Shown: positions 44,732-57,071, counted from the first letter of the stretch. The stretch: DNA of 64,000 bases from Amycolatopsis sp. NBC_01488 (GCF_036227105.1 NZ_CP109434.1:1616001-1680000), one strand, 5' to 3'. The notes: generated from the sequence alone by a model not told the origin. Numbers and translations are program-made.

Positions 44732-45010
44732 TTACTTGGCCTTCTCCACGATCTGCACCAGGCGCCACCGCTTCGTCGCCGACAGCGGGCGGGTCTCCAT
44801 CAGGGTGACCCGGTCGCCCACGCCCGCCTCGTTGTTCTCGTCGTGCACCTTGACCTTGGTGGTGCTCCGGAGAACCTTCGAGTAGCGGGGGTGCTTCTTG
44901 CGGTCCTCGAGCTCGACCACGATCGTCTTGTTCATCTTGTCCGAGACGACGTAGCCCTCGCGGACCTTGCGGTCGTTCCGGGCCGGCGTCTCGGTGGTGG
45001 GCTCGCTCAT
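44732..45010 (-). CDS. rpsQ: 30S ribosomal protein S17
   Basis: 92 residues, an OB-fold with [20 protein letters not shown] and [17 protein letters not shown]. Overlaps rpmC by 4 bases (ATGA). Confidence 0.97.
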   Translation of the reverse strand: MSEPTTETPARNDRKVREGYVVSDKMNKTIVVELEDRKKHPRYSKVLRSTTKVKVHDENNEAGVGDRVTLMETRPLSATKRWRLVQIVEKAK

Positions 45011-45255
45011 GCGGCACCTTCACTCTCGGCGTCGGGGGCAACGGACAGGCCGAGTTCGCGCTCGCGCATGACCGTGTAGATCCGCGCGATGTCCGTGCGG
45101 ACGGTGCGCAGACGGCGGTTGTTGTCGAGCTGCCCGGTCGCCATCTGGAAGCGGAGGTTGAAGAGCTCCTCCTTGTATTCCTTCAGACGCAGGACGAGCT
45201 CTTCCGCGGTGAGCTCACGCAGCTCCGATGCCTGGGCAGCACCTGCCTTCGCCAT
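45007..45255 (-). CDS. rpmC: 50S ribosomal protein L29
   Basis: 82 residues: [39 protein letters not shown]. It carries an acidic tail of about 12 residues. Overlaps rplP by one base (TGATG). Confidence 0.97.
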   Translation of the reverse strand: MAKAGAAQASELRELTAEELVLRLKEYKEELFNLRFQMATGQLDNNRRLRTVRTDIARIYTVMRERELGLSVAPDAESEGAA

Positions 45256-45674
45256 CAGAACTCACCACCTTCACGGGTCACGATGCGGCACTTCATGGGC
45301 AGCTTGTGGATCGCGCGGCGGAGCGCCTCGCGGGCCGTCTCCTCGTTCGGGAACGAGATCTCGAACATCACGCGGCCCGGCTTCACGTTGGCGATCCACC
45401 ACTCGGGCGAACCCTTACCGGAACCCATCCGGGTCTCGGCCGGCTTCTTGGTCAGCGGGCGGTCCGGGTAGATGGTCGTCCACACCTTGCCACCACGCTT
45501 GATGTGACGGGTCATGGCGATACGAGCGGACTCGATCTGCCGGTTCGTCACGTAGCTGTGCTCAAGCGCCTGGATGCCGTACTCGCCGAAGCTGACCTTC
45601 GTGCCACCCTTGGCGGCGCCGTGGCGCTTCGGGGAGTGCTGCTTCCGGTGCTTGACCCTGCGCGGGATGAGCAC
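45255..45674 (-). CDS. rplP: 50S ribosomal protein L16
   Basis: 139 residues; [39 protein letters not shown] and [19 protein letters not shown]. Lines the A-site tRNA path. Confidence 0.98.
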   Translation of the reverse strand: MLIPRRVKHRKQHSPKRHGAAKGGTKVSFGEYGIQALEHSYVTNRQIESARIAMTRHIKRGGKVWTTIYPDRPLTKKPAETRMGSGKGSPEWWIANVKPGRVMFEISFPNEETAREALRRAIHKLPMKCRIVTREGGEF

Positions 45675-45677
45675 GTC

Positions 45678-46516
<839 letters not shown>

Positions 46517-46517
<1 letters not shown>

Positions 46518-46936
46518 TACCGGCCACCTGCCTTCTTCTTGCTCTGAGCCTTCTGCGCGACGGCGGGACGCGACTCCACCTCGACGGTGATGTGGCTGGT
46601 CCGCTTGCGGATCCGGTACGCGCGGCCCTGGGCCCGCGGGCGGATCCGCTTGAGGGTCGGGCCCTCGTCGGCGTACGCGTTCTTGACCCAGAGCGTGTCC
46701 GGGTCCAGCTGAAGGTTGTTCTCGGCGTTGGCCACGGCGCTGGCGAGCACCTTCGCGACCGGCTCGCTGGCCGCCTGCGGGGCGAACCGGAGCACGGCCA
46801 AGGCGTCGGCGGCGCTACGTCCCTTGATGAGCTCGATCACCCGGCGCACCTTGGTCGGCGAGTCCCGGACGAAGCGAGCCCGCGCGTACGCCGTAGGCAG
46901 TTCAGCCTCGGTCGTCACGTCGTTCTGGGCGTTCAT
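46517..46936 (-). CDS. rplV: 50S ribosomal protein L22
   Basis: 139 residues; [20 protein letters not shown] and the tunnel loop [20 protein letters not shown]. The loop looks normal, so no macrolide-resistance change is evident by eye. Confidence 0.97.
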
Positions 46937-46965
46937 CGCTACTTCCTGTCTGGTTTCGTGCCCGC

Positions 46966-47247
46966 TCAGCGGCGGCGCGACTTGCGGTCGTCCTTGATGT
47001 GACCCTTGAAGGTCCGCGTCGGGGCGAACTCGCCCAGCTTGTGACCCACCATGGCCTCGGTGACGAACACCGGGACGTGCTTGCGGCCGTCGTGCACGGC
47101 GATCGTGTGACCCAGGAAGTCCGGGATGATCGTCGAGCGGCGCGACCAGGTCTTGATCACGGTCTTCTTGCCCGATTCGTTCAGCGCGTCCACCTTCTTG
47201 AGCAGGTGGTCGTCCACGAACGGGCCCTTCTTGAGGCTACGTGGCAT
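46966..47247 (-). CDS. rpsS: 30S ribosomal protein S19
   Basis: 93 residues: [40 protein letters not shown]. Binds 16S rRNA head with S13. Confidence 0.98.
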   Translation of the reverse strand: MPRSLKKGPFVDDHLLKKVDALNESGKKTVIKTWSRRSTIIPDFLGHTIAVHDGRKHVPVFVTEAMVGHKLGEFAPTRTFKGHIKDDRKSRRR

Positions 47248-47265
47248 GTTGTTCTACCTCCCTGC

Positions 47266-48102
47266 TCAGCGCTTGTTCTTGCCGGTACGCCGGCGGCGGA
47301 CGATGAGGGCGTCGCTCGGCTTGCGCCGGCGCGTGCGCCCCTCGGGCTTGCCGTTCGGGTTGACGGGGTGACGACCACCGGACGTCTTGCCCTCGCCACC
47401 ACCGTGCGGGTGGTCGACCGGGTTCATGACGACACCACGGACCGTGGGGCGCTTGCCGCGCCAGCGGTTGCGGCCGGCCTTGCCCCAGTTGATGTTGGCG
47501 TGCTCGGAGTTGCCGACCTCGCCGACCGTGGCGCGGTTGCGCACGTCCACGTTGCGGATCTCGCCCGAGGGGAGACGCAGCTGGGCGTACGGACCGTCCT
47601 TGGCGACGAGCTGCACCTTCGCGCCCGCGGACCGCGCCATCTTCGCGCCGCCGCCGGGGCGGAGCTCGATCGCGTGGATCACGGTGCCGACCGGGATGTT
47701 GCGCAGCGGCAGGTTGTTGCCCGGCTTGATGTCGGCCCGGGGGCCGTTCTCGACGGTGTCGCCCTGCTTCAGCTTCTCCGGCGCGATGATGTAGCGCTTC
47801 TCGCCGTCGGCGTAGTGCAGCAGCGCGATGCGAGCGGACCGGTTGGGGTCGTACTCGATGTGCGCGACCTTGGCGGGGATGCCGTCCTTGTCGTTGCGAC
47901 GGAAGTCGATGACGCGGTAAGCGCGCTTGTGGCCGCCACCCTTGTGCCGGGTGGTGATCTTGCCGGACGAGTTGCGACCGCCCGAACCGCTCAGCGGACG
48001 AAGCAGCGACTTCTCCGGGGTGGAGCGGGTGATCTCGGCGAAGTCCGAGACGCTCGAACCGCGACGACCCGGGGTCGTCGGCTTGTACTTGCGGATGCCC
48101 AT
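47266..48102 (-). CDS. rplB: 50S ribosomal protein L2
   Basis: 278 residues: [40 protein letters not shown] with the His essential near the peptidyl-transferase centre. Confidence 0.98.
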   Translation of the reverse strand: MGIRKYKPTTPGRRGSSVSDFAEITRSTPEKSLLRPLSGSGGRNSSGKITTRHKGGGHKRAYRVIDFRRNDKDGIPAKVAHIEYDPNRSARIALLHYADGEKRYIIAPEKLKQGDTVENGPRADIKPGNNLPLRNIPVGTVIHAIELRPGGGAKMARSAGAKVQLVAKDGPYAQLRLPSGEIRNVDVRNRATVGEVGNSEHANINWGKAGRNRWRGKRPTVRGVVMNPVDHPHGGGEGKTSGGRHPVNPNGKPEGRTRRRKPSDALIVRRRRTGKNKR

Positions 48103-48117
48103 TGTCAGCTCAGTCCT

Positions 48118-48429
48118 TTACGCGGTGGGTCCGCCGAAGATCTCGATCGCCTTGCTCTCAGGCGAAAGAGTCACGATGGCGCGCTTGGTGTCCTTGCGCT
48201 TGCCGAAGCCCGCGCGAGTCCGCTTCCGCTTGCCCTGGCGGTTGGCCGTGTTGACACTGACCACCTTGACGCCGAACACCTTCTCGACCGCGATCTTGAT
48301 CTGGGTCTTGTTGGCGTCCGGGCGGACGATGAACGTGTACTTGTGGTCCTCGAGCAGCCCGTAGGACTTCTCGGAGATGACCGGCGCGAGCAGGATGTCG
48401 CGGGGGTCCGGAATGGCGACCGAACTCAC
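48118..48429 (-). CDS. rplW: 50S ribosomal protein L23
   Basis: 103 residues; [20 protein letters not shown] and [19 protein letters not shown]. The GTG start overlaps the rplD stop (GTGA). Docking site for trigger factor and SRP at the exit tunnel. Confidence 0.97.
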   Translation of the reverse strand: MSSVAIPDPRDILLAPVISEKSYGLLEDHKYTFIVRPDANKTQIKIAVEKVFGVKVVSVNTANRQGKRKRTRAGFGKRKDTKRAIVTLSPESKAIEIFGGPTA

Positions 48430-49115
48430 TTCTCGTCACTCCCTTCCGTGACCTCGCCCGACCGCGCGGAAGCCTTGACGCTCTTACCGCGGACGGGGCC
48501 GGCGACGAACGCGTCGTACGCGGCCTTGGTGAACACGACGTCGTCGTTGACCAGCACGTCGTAGGTGTTGAGCTGGTCGGCCCAGAGGATGTGCACCTCG
48601 GGCAGGTTCCGCAGGGAGACCCAGCTCAGCTCGTCGTCCCGGTGCAGCACCACGAGCACGCGCTTCGCGGCCGTGACGGCGGCGAGGGCGGTCTTGGCGG
48701 CCTTGGTCGACGGCTTCTCGCCGGTCACCAGCTCGGTGACGACGTGCAGCTGGCCGGCGCGGGCCCGGTCGGAGAGGGCGCCACGCAGGGCGGCGGCCTT
48801 CATCTTCTTCGGGGTGCGCTGCGAGTAGTCACGCGGCGTGGGGCCGTGGACGACGCCACCGCCGACGAACTGCGGCGCGCGGGTCGAACCCTGGCGGGCA
48901 CGGCCGGTGCCCTTCTGCCGGTACGGCTTCTTGCCGCCACCGGAGACCTCACCACGGGTCTTCGTGTCGTGCGTGCCCTGGCGCGCGGCGGCCTGCTGGG
49001 CCACCACCACCTGGTGCATCAGCGCGACATTGGCCTGCACGTCGAAGATCTCCTCGGGGAGGTCCACGGTGCCGTCGGCTTTACCGGCCGGGGTCTTCAG
49101 CTCGACGCTTGTCAT
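48426..49115 (-). CDS. rplD: 50S ribosomal protein L4
   Basis: 229 residues; the tunnel loop [20 protein letters not shown] and [20 protein letters not shown]. Overlaps rplC (ATGA). Self-repressor of the S10 operon in E. coli; not shown here. Confidence 0.97.
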   Translation of the reverse strand: MTSVELKTPAGKADGTVDLPEEIFDVQANVALMHQVVVAQQAAARQGTHDTKTRGEVSGGGKKPYRQKGTGRARQGSTRAPQFVGGGVVHGPTPRDYSQRTPKKMKAAALRGALSDRARAGQLHVVTELVTGEKPSTKAAKTALAAVTAAKRVLVVLHRDDELSWVSLRNLPEVHILWADQLNTYDVLVNDDVVFTKAAYDAFVAGPVRGKSVKASARSGEVTEGSDEK

Positions 49116-49768
49116 TCGGAGTTACCACCCTTCGCGGCGCTGCGCACGAACAGCAGGCCGCCCTTGGGACCGGGCACGGCGCCCTTGATCAGCAGCAGGC
49201 CGTCCTCGGCACGCACGGCGTGCACGGTCAGGTTCTGCGTGGTGACCCGGTCGTTGCCCATCCGGCCCGCCATGCGCAGGCCCTTGAAGACGCGGCCGGG
49301 GGTGGCGCAGCCACCGATGGAGCCCGGCTTGCGGTGCACGGCCTGGGCACCGTGGCTCGCGCCCTGGCCCTTGAAGCCGTGGCGCTTCATGACACCCGCG
49401 TAGCCCTTGCCCTTGCTCGTACCGGTGACGTCGACCTCGACGCCGGCGGCGAACACCTCGGCGGTGATCTCCTGGCCGACTTCGTAGGTCTCGGCGTCGG
49501 TGGTACGCAGCTCGGCAAGGTAGCGGCGCGGAGTCACGCCCGCCTTGTCGTAGTGGCCGGTGCGCGGCTTGTTCACCTTGCGCGGGTCGATCGCGCCGAA
49601 CGCCAGCTGCACGGCCGTGTAGCCGTCCTTGTCCTGGGTCCGAACCTGGGTCACCACGTTCGGTCCGGCCTTCACGACGGTGACCGGGACAACCCGGTTC
49701 TGCTCGTCGAAGACCTGGGTCATGCCGAGCTTGGTGCCCAGGATGCCCTTCATCTGCCTGTCAGACAT
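49112..49768 (-). CDS. rplC: 50S ribosomal protein L3
   Basis: 218 residues; [20 protein letters not shown] and [20 protein letters not shown]. Near the peptidyl-transferase centre. Confidence 0.98.
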   Translation of the reverse strand: MSDRQMKGILGTKLGMTQVFDEQNRVVPVTVVKAGPNVVTQVRTQDKDGYTAVQLAFGAIDPRKVNKPRTGHYDKAGVTPRRYLAELRTTDAETYEVGQEITAEVFAAGVEVDVTGTSKGKGYAGVMKRHGFKGQGASHGAQAVHRKPGSIGGCATPGRVFKGLRMAGRMGNDRVTTQNLTVHAVRAEDGLLLIKGAVPGPKGGLLFVRSAAKGGNSE

Positions 49769-49799
49769 GAGTCTCTTACTCTCCGCCGCTCGCCAGCCG

Positions 49800-50105
49800 C
49801 TACTGGATGTTGACGTCGACGCTCGCCGGCAGGTCGATGCGCATGAGCGCGTCGACCGTCTTCGGCGTCGGGTCGAGGATGTCGATCAGACGCTTGTGCG
49901 TGCGCATCTCGAAGTGCTCGCGCGAGTCCTTGTACTTGTGCGGCGAGCGGATGACGCAGTAAACGTTCTTCTCGGTGGGCAGCGGCACCGGCCCGACGAC
50001 CCGGGCGCCGGTGCGCGTGACCGTCTCCACGATCTTGCGCGCCGAGGTGTCGATCGCCTCGTGGTCGTAGGCCTTGAGCCGGATGCGGATCTTCTGTCCC
50101 GCCAT
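49800..50105 (-). CDS. rpsJ: 30S ribosomal protein S10
   Basis: 101 residues from ATG 50105 ([20 protein letters not shown]). First gene of the S10 operon. The leader carries a hairpin shared with the str operon leader. Confidence 0.98.
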   Translation of the reverse strand: MAGQKIRIRLKAYDHEAIDTSARKIVETVTRTGARVVGPVPLPTEKNVYCVIRSPHKYKDSREHFEMRTHKRLIDILDPTPKTVDALMRIDLPASVDVNIQ

Positions 50106-50461
50106 GGTGGCTGCTCGTTCCTTGTCGTCTCGTGCCGCTATCTCACAAACCCGGCCCGGTGTTGCCACCTGGCGCTGGGTTTCCGCAGTTCAACGGCCCT
50201 GTCCCCGGTCCACGCGGTCGGGCGTGTCGCGCCCGACGCACAGACGGATCCCGCGGGATCGTCGTCTTGCCTGGTCTTCCTCAACGTGAGGAGGCTATGA
50301 GCCGGCACGCTCTTGCGAGCACTGTCGTCTCACCGCCTTTGCCCGCTCGCCTGCAACCCGAAGGAAGAGCTCGGCGGACCGTGGCCACTCGCACCGAGGC
50401 GGCCGGACCCCCGCAGGAATCGGCCGCCCCAGGACGAGCAACCTGAATAGTGTCGCACACG
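50106..50461 (-). promoter_or_regulatory. S10 operon leader/promoter region
   Basis: 356 bases without a gene, between the tuf terminator and rpsJ. It holds a perfect 8-bp hairpin (gtcgggcg, loop tgtcg, cgcccgac) at 50217-50237. The 17-base block cgcggtcgggcgtgtcg (50213-50229) recurs at 54897-54913 upstream of rpsL in the same orientation. Confidence 0.6.
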
Positions 50462-50517
50462 TGATTTGACGCCCCTGACCCGGGGGTGTATTGCCCCCGG
50501 GAGGGGCGTCTAAATCA
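50462..50517 (-). terminator. Terminator after tuf
   Basis: A long hairpin: tgattt-gacgcccct with cccggggg opposite cccccggg-aggggcgtc-aaatca; it includes the tuf stop codon. Closes the str operon. Confidence 0.85.
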
Positions 50518-51708
50518 CTTGTTGATCTTGGTGACCTGGCCCGCGCCGACGGTCCGGCCACCCTCGCGGATGGCGAAGCGCAGACCCTCGTCCATGGCGA
50601 CCGGCTGGATCAGCACGACGCTGATGTCCGTGTTGTCGCCCGGCATGACCATCTCGGTGCCCTCGGGGAGGGTCACGACGCCGGTCACGTCCGTGGTGCG
50701 GAAGTAGAACTGCGGGCGGTAGTTGTTGAAGAACGGCGTGTGCCGGCCGCCCTCGTCCTTGGACAGGATGTAGACCCGGCCCTCGAACTCGGTGTGCGGG
50801 GTGGTGGTGCCCGGCTTCACGACGACCTGGCCGCGCTCGACGTCCTCGCGCTTGATGCCGCGCAGCAGGAGGCCGACGTTGTCGCCCGCCTGGCCCGAGT
50901 CGAGCAGCTTGCGGAACATCTCGACACCGGTGACAGTCGTCTTCTGCGACTTCTCCTTGATGCCGACGATCTCGACCTCTTCGTTGACGTTCACGACGCC
51001 ACGCTCCACACGACCGGTCACGACGGTGCCGCGGCCGGTGATGGTGAAGACGTCTTCGATCGGCATCAGGAACGGCTTGTCGAGCTCACGCACCGGGTCC
51101 GGCACGTTGTCGTCGACGGCCGCCATCAGCTCGAGAACGGCTTCGCCCCACTTGGCGTCGCCCTCGAGGGCCTTCAGGCCCGAGACGCGCACGACCGGAG
51201 CGTCGTCGCCCGGGAACTCCTGCGAGGACAGCAGCTCGCGGACCTCGAGCTCGACGAGCTCGAGGATCTCCTCGTCGTCGACCATGTCGGCCTTGTTCAG
51301 CGCGACCACGATGTAGGGCACGCCGACCTGGCGGGCGAGCAGCACGTGCTCACGGGTCTGCGGCATCGGGCCGTCGGTCGCCGCGACCACGAGGATCGCG
51401 CCGTCCATCTGAGCGGCACCGGTGATCATGTTCTTGATGTAGTCCGCGTGACCGGGGGCGTCGACGTGCGCGTAGTGACGCTTCTCGGTCTGGTACTCGA
51501 CGTGCGAGATGTTGATCGTGATGCCGCGCTGCTTCTCTTCCGGCGCGTTGTCGATCTGGTCGAACGCCCGGGACTCGTTGAGCTCCGGGTACTTGTCGTG
51601 CAGAACCTTGGTGATCGCCGCGGTCAGCGTGGTCTTGCCGTGGTCGACGTGACCGATGGTCCCGATGTTGACGTGCGGCTTGCTCCGCTCGAACTTCGCC
51701 TTCGCCAC
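50515..51708 (-). CDS. tuf: Elongation factor Tu
   Basis: 397 residues. G1 [12 protein letters not shown], switch [15 protein letters not shown]4 NKADM; domains 2 and 3 complete. GTG start with AGGAGG 8 bases upstream. Read after fusA across a 131-base spacer with a hairpin. Carries aminoacyl-tRNA to the ribosome. Confidence 0.98.
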   Translation of the reverse strand: MAKAKFERSKPHVNIGTIGHVDHGKTTLTAAITKVLHDKYPELNESRAFDQIDNAPEEKQRGITINISHVEYQTEKRHYAHVDAPGHADYIKNMITGAAQMDGAILVVAATDGPMPQTREHVLLARQVGVPYIVVALNKADMVDDEEILELVELEVRELLSSQEFPGDDAPVVRVSGLKALEGDAKWGEAVLELMAAVDDNVPDPVRELDKPFLMPIEDVFTITGRGTVVTGRVERGVVNVNEEVEIVGIKEKSQKTTVTGVEMFRKLLDSGQAGDNVGLLLRGIKREDVERGQVVVKPGTTTPHTEFEGRVYILSKDEGGRHTPFFNNYRPQFYFRTTDVTGVVTLPEGTEMVMPGDNTDISVVLIQPVAMDEGLRFAIREGGRTVGAGQVTKINK

Positions 51709-51743
51709 TGGAATGTCCTCCTGGACTGATTTCGCTTTGTGCT

Positions 51744-51771
51744 CGGAGGGCAGCGTGGCTGCTGCCCTCCG
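51744..51771 (-). promoter_or_regulatory. Hairpin between fusA and tuf
   Basis: A perfect 11-bp stem (cggagggcagc and complement) with a 6-base loop, 36 bases before the tuf start. Not followed by a T-run. It could lower fusA read-through, be a processing site, or lie in a tuf-specific leader, since EF-Tu is needed in excess over EF-G. Confidence 0.6.
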
Positions 51772-51839
51772 AATGTTCCTTCGTCGGTGCTAGCGGACGT
51801 TCAGGAGAGTCCCTTAATGCCCGCGCGCGGTGAGGGGTT

Positions 51840-53939
51840 TTACTCCCCCGTCGCCTTCGCGATGATTTCCTTCGCGACGTTCGCGGGAACCTCGGCGTAG
51901 GAGTCGAACACCATGGAGTAGTTCGCCCGGCCCTGGGTGCGGGACCGCAGGTCGCCGACGTAGCCGAACATCTCCGACAGCGGGACCAGCGCCTTCACGA
52001 CGCGGGTGCCCGCACGCTCCTCCATGGCCTGGATCTGACCACGGCGGGAGTTGAGGTCACCGATGACGTCACCCATGTAGTCCTCGGGCGTGGTCACCTC
52101 GACCGCCATCATCGGCTCCAGGATCACCGGGCCGGCCTTCTTCGCGGCTTCCTTCATCGCCATGGAACCGGCGATCTTGAACGCCATCTCCGAAGAGTCG
52201 ACCTCGTGGTAAGCACCGTCCAACAGGGTGAACTTCAACCCGACGAGCGGGTAGCCGGCCAGGACGCCGTACTGCATCGCGTCCTGCGCGCCCGCGTCGA
52301 CCGACGGGATGTACTCCCGCGGCACGCGACCACCGGTCACCTTGTTGTCGAACTCGTAGAGCGCGCCGTCGGTGCGCTCGAGCGGCTCCAGCTTCACGAT
52401 GACCTTCGCGAACTGGCCGGAACCACCGGTCTGCTTCTTGTGGACGTAGTCGAGCTTGTCCACCGTCCTCTTGATCGTCTCGCGGTAGGCGACCTGCGGC
52501 TTGCCGATGTTCGCCTCGACCTTGTAGTCGGACTTCATCCGGTTCACCAGCACCTCGAGGTGCAGCTCGCCCATGCCCGCGATGATCGTCTGGCCGGTGT
52601 CCTCGTCCAGCTTGACCTGGAACGTCGGGTCCTCTTCGGCCAGCTTCTGGATCGCCAGGGACAGCTTCTCCTGGTCGGCCTTCGTCTTCGGCTCGATCGC
52701 GACCCGGATGACCGGCTCGGGGAACGTCATCGACTCCAGCACGATCGGGTTCTGCGGGTCCGCCAGGGTGTCACCCGTGGTGGTGTCCTTCAGCCCGATG
52801 ACCGCGTAGATGTGGCCGACCTGGGCGTCGTCGACCGGGTTCTCCTTGTTGGAGTGCATCTGGAAGATCTTCCCGATGCGCTCCTTGCGCTCCTTGGTCG
52901 CGTTGATGACCTGCGCGCCGGCGGCGACCTTGCCCGAGTACACCCGGATGTAGGTCAGCTTGCCGAAGAACGGGTGCGCGGCGATCTTGAACGCGAGCGC
53001 GGCGAACGGCTCGTCCACCGACGCCTTGCGAGACGCCACGGTCTCGCCGTCGGGCAGCAGGCCCTCGACGGCCGGGACGTCCAGCGGGGTCGGCAGGTAG
53101 TCGATGACCGCGTCGAGCATGGGCTGCACGCCCTTGTTCTTGAACGCGGAACCGGCCAGCACCGGGAAGACCTGGCTGGTGATGGTGAGCTTGCGGATGC
53201 CGGCCTTGATCTCGGCCTCCGTCAGCTCCTCACCCTCGAGGAACTTCTCCATCAGCGCGTCGTCCGCCTCGGCGACGGTCTCGACGAGCTTCTCGCGGTA
53301 CTCCGCGGCCTTCTCGGCCAGGTCGGCCGGGATGTCCTCGACGGAGTAGTCCTCGCCCTTCTGGACCTCGCCGCGCCAGGTCAGCGCCTTCATGCGGACC
53401 AGGTCGACGACGCCTTCGAAGTCGTTCTCGGCGCCGATCGGCAGCTGGATGACCAACGGGCGGACGCCGAGGCGGTCCACGATGGTCTGCACGGTGTAGT
53501 AGAAGTCCGCGCCCAGCTTGTCCATCTTGTTGACGAAGCAGATGCGCGGGACGTCGTACTTGTCCGCCTGCCGCCAGACCTGCTCGGACTGCGGCTCGAC
53601 GCCTTCCTTGCCGTCGAAGACGGCGACCGCACCGTCGAGCACCCGCAGGTTCCGCTCCACCTCGACGGTGAAGTCGACGTGCCCGGGGGTGTCGATGATG
53701 TTGATCTGGTGGTCGTCCCAGAAGGTGGTGGTCGCAGCCGAGGTGATGGTGATACCCCGCTTCTGCTCCTCCTCCATCCAGTCCATGGTGGCGGCGCCGT
53801 CGTGGACTTCACCGATCTTGTAGTTGACCCCGGTGTAGAACAGGATCCGCTCGGTGGTGGTGGTCTTGCCGGCGTCGATGTGGGCCATGATGCCGATATT
53901 GCGGACCTTGTTCAGGTCGGTCAGCACTTCACGTGCCAC
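51840..53939 (-). CDS. fusA: Elongation factor G
   Basis: 699 residues. G1 [40 protein letters not shown]; domains II-V complete. GTG start ([20 protein letters not shown]). Promotes translocation. Between rpsG and tuf in the str operon. Confidence 0.98.
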   Translation of the reverse strand: MAREVLTDLNKVRNIGIMAHIDAGKTTTTERILFYTGVNYKIGEVHDGAATMDWMEEEQKRGITITSAATTTFWDDHQINIIDTPGHVDFTVEVERNLRVLDGAVAVFDGKEGVEPQSEQVWRQADKYDVPRICFVNKMDKLGADFYYTVQTIVDRLGVRPLVIQLPIGAENDFEGVVDLVRMKALTWRGEVQKGEDYSVEDIPADLAEKAAEYREKLVETVAEADDALMEKFLEGEELTEAEIKAGIRKLTITSQVFPVLAGSAFKNKGVQPMLDAVIDYLPTPLDVPAVEGLLPDGETVASRKASVDEPFAALAFKIAAHPFFGKLTYIRVYSGKVAAGAQVINATKERKERIGKIFQMHSNKENPVDDAQVGHIYAVIGLKDTTTGDTLADPQNPIVLESMTFPEPVIRVAIEPKTKADQEKLSLAIQKLAEEDPTFQVKLDEDTGQTIIAGMGELHLEVLVNRMKSDYKVEANIGKPQVAYRETIKRTVDKLDYVHKKQTGGSGQFAKVIVKLEPLERTDGALYEFDNKVTGGRVPREYIPSVDAGAQDAMQYGVLAGYPLVGLKFTLLDGAYHEVDSSEMAFKIAGSMAMKEAAKKAGPVILEPMMAVEVTTPEDYMGDVIGDLNSRRGQIQAMEERAGTRVVKALVPLSEMFGYVGDLRSRTQGRANYSMVFDSYAEVPANVAKEIIAKATGE

Positions 53940-54002
53940 GAGAGTGTTCCCCTGTTCTCAAGCTTGGGGCCCGGCATGGCTTGGTCGACAGCCGGGCGGT
54001 CA

Positions 54003-54473
54003 TCACCAGCGGTAGTGCGCGAAGGCCCGGTTGGACTCGGCCATCTTGTGCGTGTCCTCGCGACGCTTCACGGAGGCACCGAGGCCGTTGGAAGCGTCCA
54101 GGAGCTCGTTCTGCAGGCGCTCGATCATCGTCTTCTCGCGGCGAGCCTGCGAGAAGGAGACCAGCCAGCGCAGGGCCAGCGTCGTGGAGCGGCCCGGCTT
54201 GACCTCGATCGGCACCTGGTAGGTGGCGCCACCGACGCGGCGGCTCTTCACCTCGATGGTGGGCTTCACGTTGTCGAGGGCGCGCTTCAGCGTGACGACC
54301 GGGTCGGTGCCCGTCTTCTCGCGAGCGCCTTCGAGCGCGCCGTACACGATGCGCTCGGCCAGGGACCGCTTCCCGTCCTTCAGCACCTTGTTCACCAGCT
54401 GGGTGACCAGCGGGGAGGCGTAGACGGGGTCGGAGATCAGCGGCCGCTTCGGGGCCGGACCCTTGCGGGGCAT
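54003..54473 (-). CDS. rpsG: 30S ribosomal protein S7
   Basis: 156 residues; [39 protein letters not shown]. Its ATG overlaps the rpsL stop (TAATG). Confidence 0.98.
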   Translation of the reverse strand: MPRKGPAPKRPLISDPVYASPLVTQLVNKVLKDGKRSLAERIVYGALEGAREKTGTDPVVTLKRALDNVKPTIEVKSRRVGGATYQVPIEVKPGRSTTLALRWLVSFSQARREKTMIERLQNELLDASNGLGASVKRREDTHKMAESNRAFAHYRW

Positions 54474-54847
54474 TAGCTCTTCTCCTTCTTCGCGCCGTAC
54501 CGGCTGCGCGCCTGCTTGCGGTTCTTGACACCCTGCGTGTCGAGCGAACCGCGGATGATCTTGTAACGGACACCCGGAAGGTCCTTCACACGACCACCAC
54601 GCACGAGCACCATCGAGTGCTCCTGCAGGTTGTGGCCCTCACCGGGGATGTAGGCGGTGACCTCGATGCCGCTGGTCAGCTTCACACGCGCGACCTTGCG
54701 CAGCGCCGAGTTCGGCTTCTTGGGGGTCGTGGTGTACACGCGAGTGCACACGCCACGCCGCTGCGGGCTCCCCTTGAGGGCCGCGGTCTTCTGCTTGGCA
54801 GCCTTGTCCTGGCGGCCCTTGCGGACCAGCTGCTGGATCGTGGGCAA
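54473..54847 (-). CDS. rpsL: 30S ribosomal protein S12
   Basis: 124 residues from TTG 54847 ([20 protein letters not shown]), AGGAAG about 8 bases before. [12 protein letters not shown] places Lys43 and [11 protein letters not shown] places Lys88, the streptomycin-sensitive residues. First gene of the str operon. Confidence 0.97.
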   Translation of the reverse strand: MPTIQQLVRKGRQDKAAKQKTAALKGSPQRRGVCTRVYTTTPKKPNSALRKVARVKLTSGIEVTAYIPGEGHNLQEHSMVLVRGGRVKDLPGVRYKIIRGSLDTQGVKNRKQARSRYGAKKEKS

Positions 54848-55297
54848 TGGACCAGCTTCCTGTCGTGATCTGCTTCTTCGTGTCTTCACCGGCCCCCGCG
54901 GTCGGGCGTGTCGGCCCGCGTCACGGTCTCGCGACCGGTAACTTCCCGGAGGGATTTTCCGTCGGAACCCCGACCTGCCGAAGCCGGTGACCGGGTGCCT
55001 GAGCACCCCGCCCATGCGCACGGCACGCGGAGCGGCCCGACGCATGCCGGGCACGGTCTCCAAAGATACCCGCCCGGATCCGGACGGAGCGCAGCGGGGG
55101 GTCTGAAGGTCGGCGAACCTCCAGCCTACCTCCGAACACCACCGGACGGCGGGATGTTCCGCAGTCCGGTCACGCCGGTGCTCCCGGCGTCTCGGCTCCA
55201 CCGGCCGCAGTGGTAATAACGCTCCCGGCCTGGGAAATGTTCCGGACGGCTCGCGTACCCGGGCGCTCGGCTCACCGGCTCCGGGTACGCGGTCGCG
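54848..55297 (-). promoter_or_regulatory. str operon leader and upstream spacer
   Basis: 450 bases without a gene. It must hold the rpsL promoter. The 17-base block shared with the S10 leader lies at 54897-54913 and forms a shorter 5-bp hairpin with loop gtgtcg (54903-54918). Nothing else is recognised. Confidence 0.5.
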
Positions 55298-55453
55298 TCA
55301 GTCCTCGTCCGGCTTGGCGTGGTCCGGCTTGCCCGGGTTCGGGTCGCGCGAGAGGTCGATGAGCGGGTGCACGCCCGCCCCCTCGGGCGCCGCGTGACTG
55401 CCGGTCGACTTCGGCTCTTCGTCGGGCCGCTCGGCCCCTTCGCTGCTGCTCAT
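55298..55453 (-). CDS. 51-residue acidic protein, unknown
   Basis: Begins MSSSEGAERPDEEPKSTG, ends PGKPDHAKPDED. Very polar and probably disordered; almost all codons end in G/C and AGGAG lies 7 bases before the ATG, so it is likely a real gene. No family known. Confidence 0.6.
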   Translation of the reverse strand: MSSSEGAERPDEEPKSTGSHAAPEGAGVHPLIDLSRDPNPGKPDHAKPDED

Positions 55454-55573
55454 CACGCACTCCTAGCGCTCGTCCCCTGCTTCCCCTTGCGGCCGGAAAC
55501 CTACCCATTACCCGGTCGGGTGACGCAGTGGGATCGGACGCGGCGTTCCGTTCGTCACACTGCCCGCGGGGCC

Positions 55574-55798
55574 TCAGCGGCGCCGCGTCGTCCAGTGGGT
55601 GAGGCCCGCCGACAGCGCGAACACCAAACCCAAGCCGACGACGTAGGGGCCCGCCAGCAGGGCGAACCCCGCGCCGATGTTGGCGTCGGGCTGGTCGGAC
55701 GTCTTCTCGAAGCCGAGCGCGCCCACCGACAGCAAGATCGCGCCCACCGTGATCAGCAGGACGGCCACCACCGTCAGGCGCTTCGTCACAGTCGTCAT
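55574..55798 (-). CDS. Small two-helix membrane protein
   Basis: 74 residues from MTTVTKRLTVVAVLLITVG; helices at about 8-27 and 43-63, end THWTTRRR. No family known. Divergent from the GNAT gene. Confidence 0.65.
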   Translation of the reverse strand: MTTVTKRLTVVAVLLITVGAILLSVGALGFEKTSDQPDANIGAGFALLAGPYVVGLGLVFALSAGLTHWTTRRR

Positions 55799-55856
55799 CC
55801 GCCCATGGTGCCCGGGGCCCGGCGAATTCGCTGGACAGCGAGCCCAGGATGAGGAG

Positions 55857-56336
55857 GTGAACTGGAAGATCACCCAGATCGACGTCGATCACCCGGACGC
55901 CGTCGCGATCATGCGCGAGTACATGGACGAAGTCGCTTCGCGCTACTACGGGCGTCCGATCACCGAAGCGGAGCTCACGCAGTACGTGGCCGAAACGCCC
56001 GGTACCGACCTGGTCGCGCCCACCGGGGCCTTCCTCGTCGGACGTCGCGACGGCGAGGTCGCGGGCTGCGCCGGGACGCGTGTCGTCGCGCCCGGGGTCA
56101 GCGAGCTGACGAAGGTGTTCGTCAAGCCGGCCCACCGCGGCTCCGGGATCGCGCCCCTGCTGGTCGCGGCCGCCGAGGACGCGGCCCGCCGCCTCGGGTC
56201 GAGCCTCATGCGGCTCGACACCCGCCACGACCTCGTCGAGGCCCGCGCGCTCTACGCGAAGATCGGCTACGCCGAGGTCGAGCCCTTCAACGACGGGCAG
56301 TTCGCCGAGCACTGGTTCGCGAAGGCCCTCAGCTGA
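55857..56336 (+). CDS. GNAT-family N-acetyltransferase
   Basis: 159 residues. Acetyl-CoA loop VFVKPAHRGSGIAPLLVAAA (Arg-Gly-Ser-Gly-Ile-Ala), RLDTRHDLVEARALYAKIGY is the family end. The substrate is unknown. GTG 55857 fits family length; its RBS agga is close and overlaps the GAGGAG that touches the start codon, so the start is not certain. Confidence 0.85.
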   Translation: MNWKITQIDVDHPDAVAIMREYMDEVASRYYGRPITEAELTQYVAETPGTDLVAPTGAFLVGRRDGEVAGCAGTRVVAPGVSELTKVFVKPAHRGSGIAPLLVAAAEDAARRLGSSLMRLDTRHDLVEARALYAKIGYAEVEPFNDGQFAEHWFAKALS

Positions 56337-56368
56337 CGGCCCCGCACCAGGCCTGCCAGGAACTTCGG

Positions 56369-57010
56369 TCAGAGCTTGGCGCCGCAGTCCGAGCAGAACA
56401 TCGCCCCGGCTTTGTTGCTCTCGCTCCCGCAGCCGCCGCAGCCGACCTTGAGCGCCAGTGAGGTGCCACAGGACGAGCAGAACTTCCCGCCCTCGGCCTT
56501 CAGGCCGCAACCCGGGCAGGTGACCTTCGCGCGGGTGTCGAGGTCGAGGTCGGACGTCCAGTCCTTCTCCCGGGCCTTGTCCCAGATCTGGTCGCGCTGC
56601 GCGGACGCCTGCGCGCGCGAGATCTCTTCGGCGACGCTCGGCGAGCAGCGCAGGCACTGGCCGATCTCCTCGTTCCAGCACTGGTCCTGGCACATCCAGT
56701 CGCCGCAGCCGCGGCACTGCCGGAAGCTCGGGGTGATCTCCTTGACCGCCGCCGCCAGCGCGCGGTCCTTCGCGGGCGAGTTCGTCGCGCGGTCGTAGCG
56801 CCACTGGTCGGCCGAGTTGCTCAGGTCCCGCAGTGTCCCGCCGAAGAACGAGCCGACGGTGCGAAGCACGCTTCGCCCGGTTTCCATGGTGTCGCGCTGG
56901 AAGGCGGAACGGAAACCGTTGCCGCAGCGCTCACAGCGGAACTCGAACTGGTACCCCTGCGTGTTGGAGAGGTCCGAGATGTTGTCCGTGAAGGGCACAG
57001 AATCAGCCAC
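56369..57010 (-). CDS. Zinc-ribbon protein
   Basis: 213 residues with seven Cys-pair motifs: CERC near 24, CRGC with CQDQC, CLRC, then CPGC, CSSC, CGGC and CSDC at the C-terminus. Three or four zinc sites are likely. GTG 57010 follows GGGGAAG at a 7-base spacing. No catalytic domain is visible; adaptor or RNA/DNA binding is possible. Confidence 0.8.
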   Translation of the reverse strand: MADSVPFTDNISDLSNTQGYQFEFRCERCGNGFRSAFQRDTMETGRSVLRTVGSFFGGTLRDLSNSADQWRYDRATNSPAKDRALAAAVKEITPSFRQCRGCGDWMCQDQCWNEEIGQCLRCSPSVAEEISRAQASAQRDQIWDKAREKDWTSDLDLDTRAKVTCPGCGLKAEGGKFCSSCGTSLALKVGCGGCGSESNKAGAMFCSDCGAKL

Positions 57011-57071
57011 GGCCCATCTTCCCCAGCGCACCGGGACCCCGGTGACGACAGATTTGCCGACAACGACCCGG

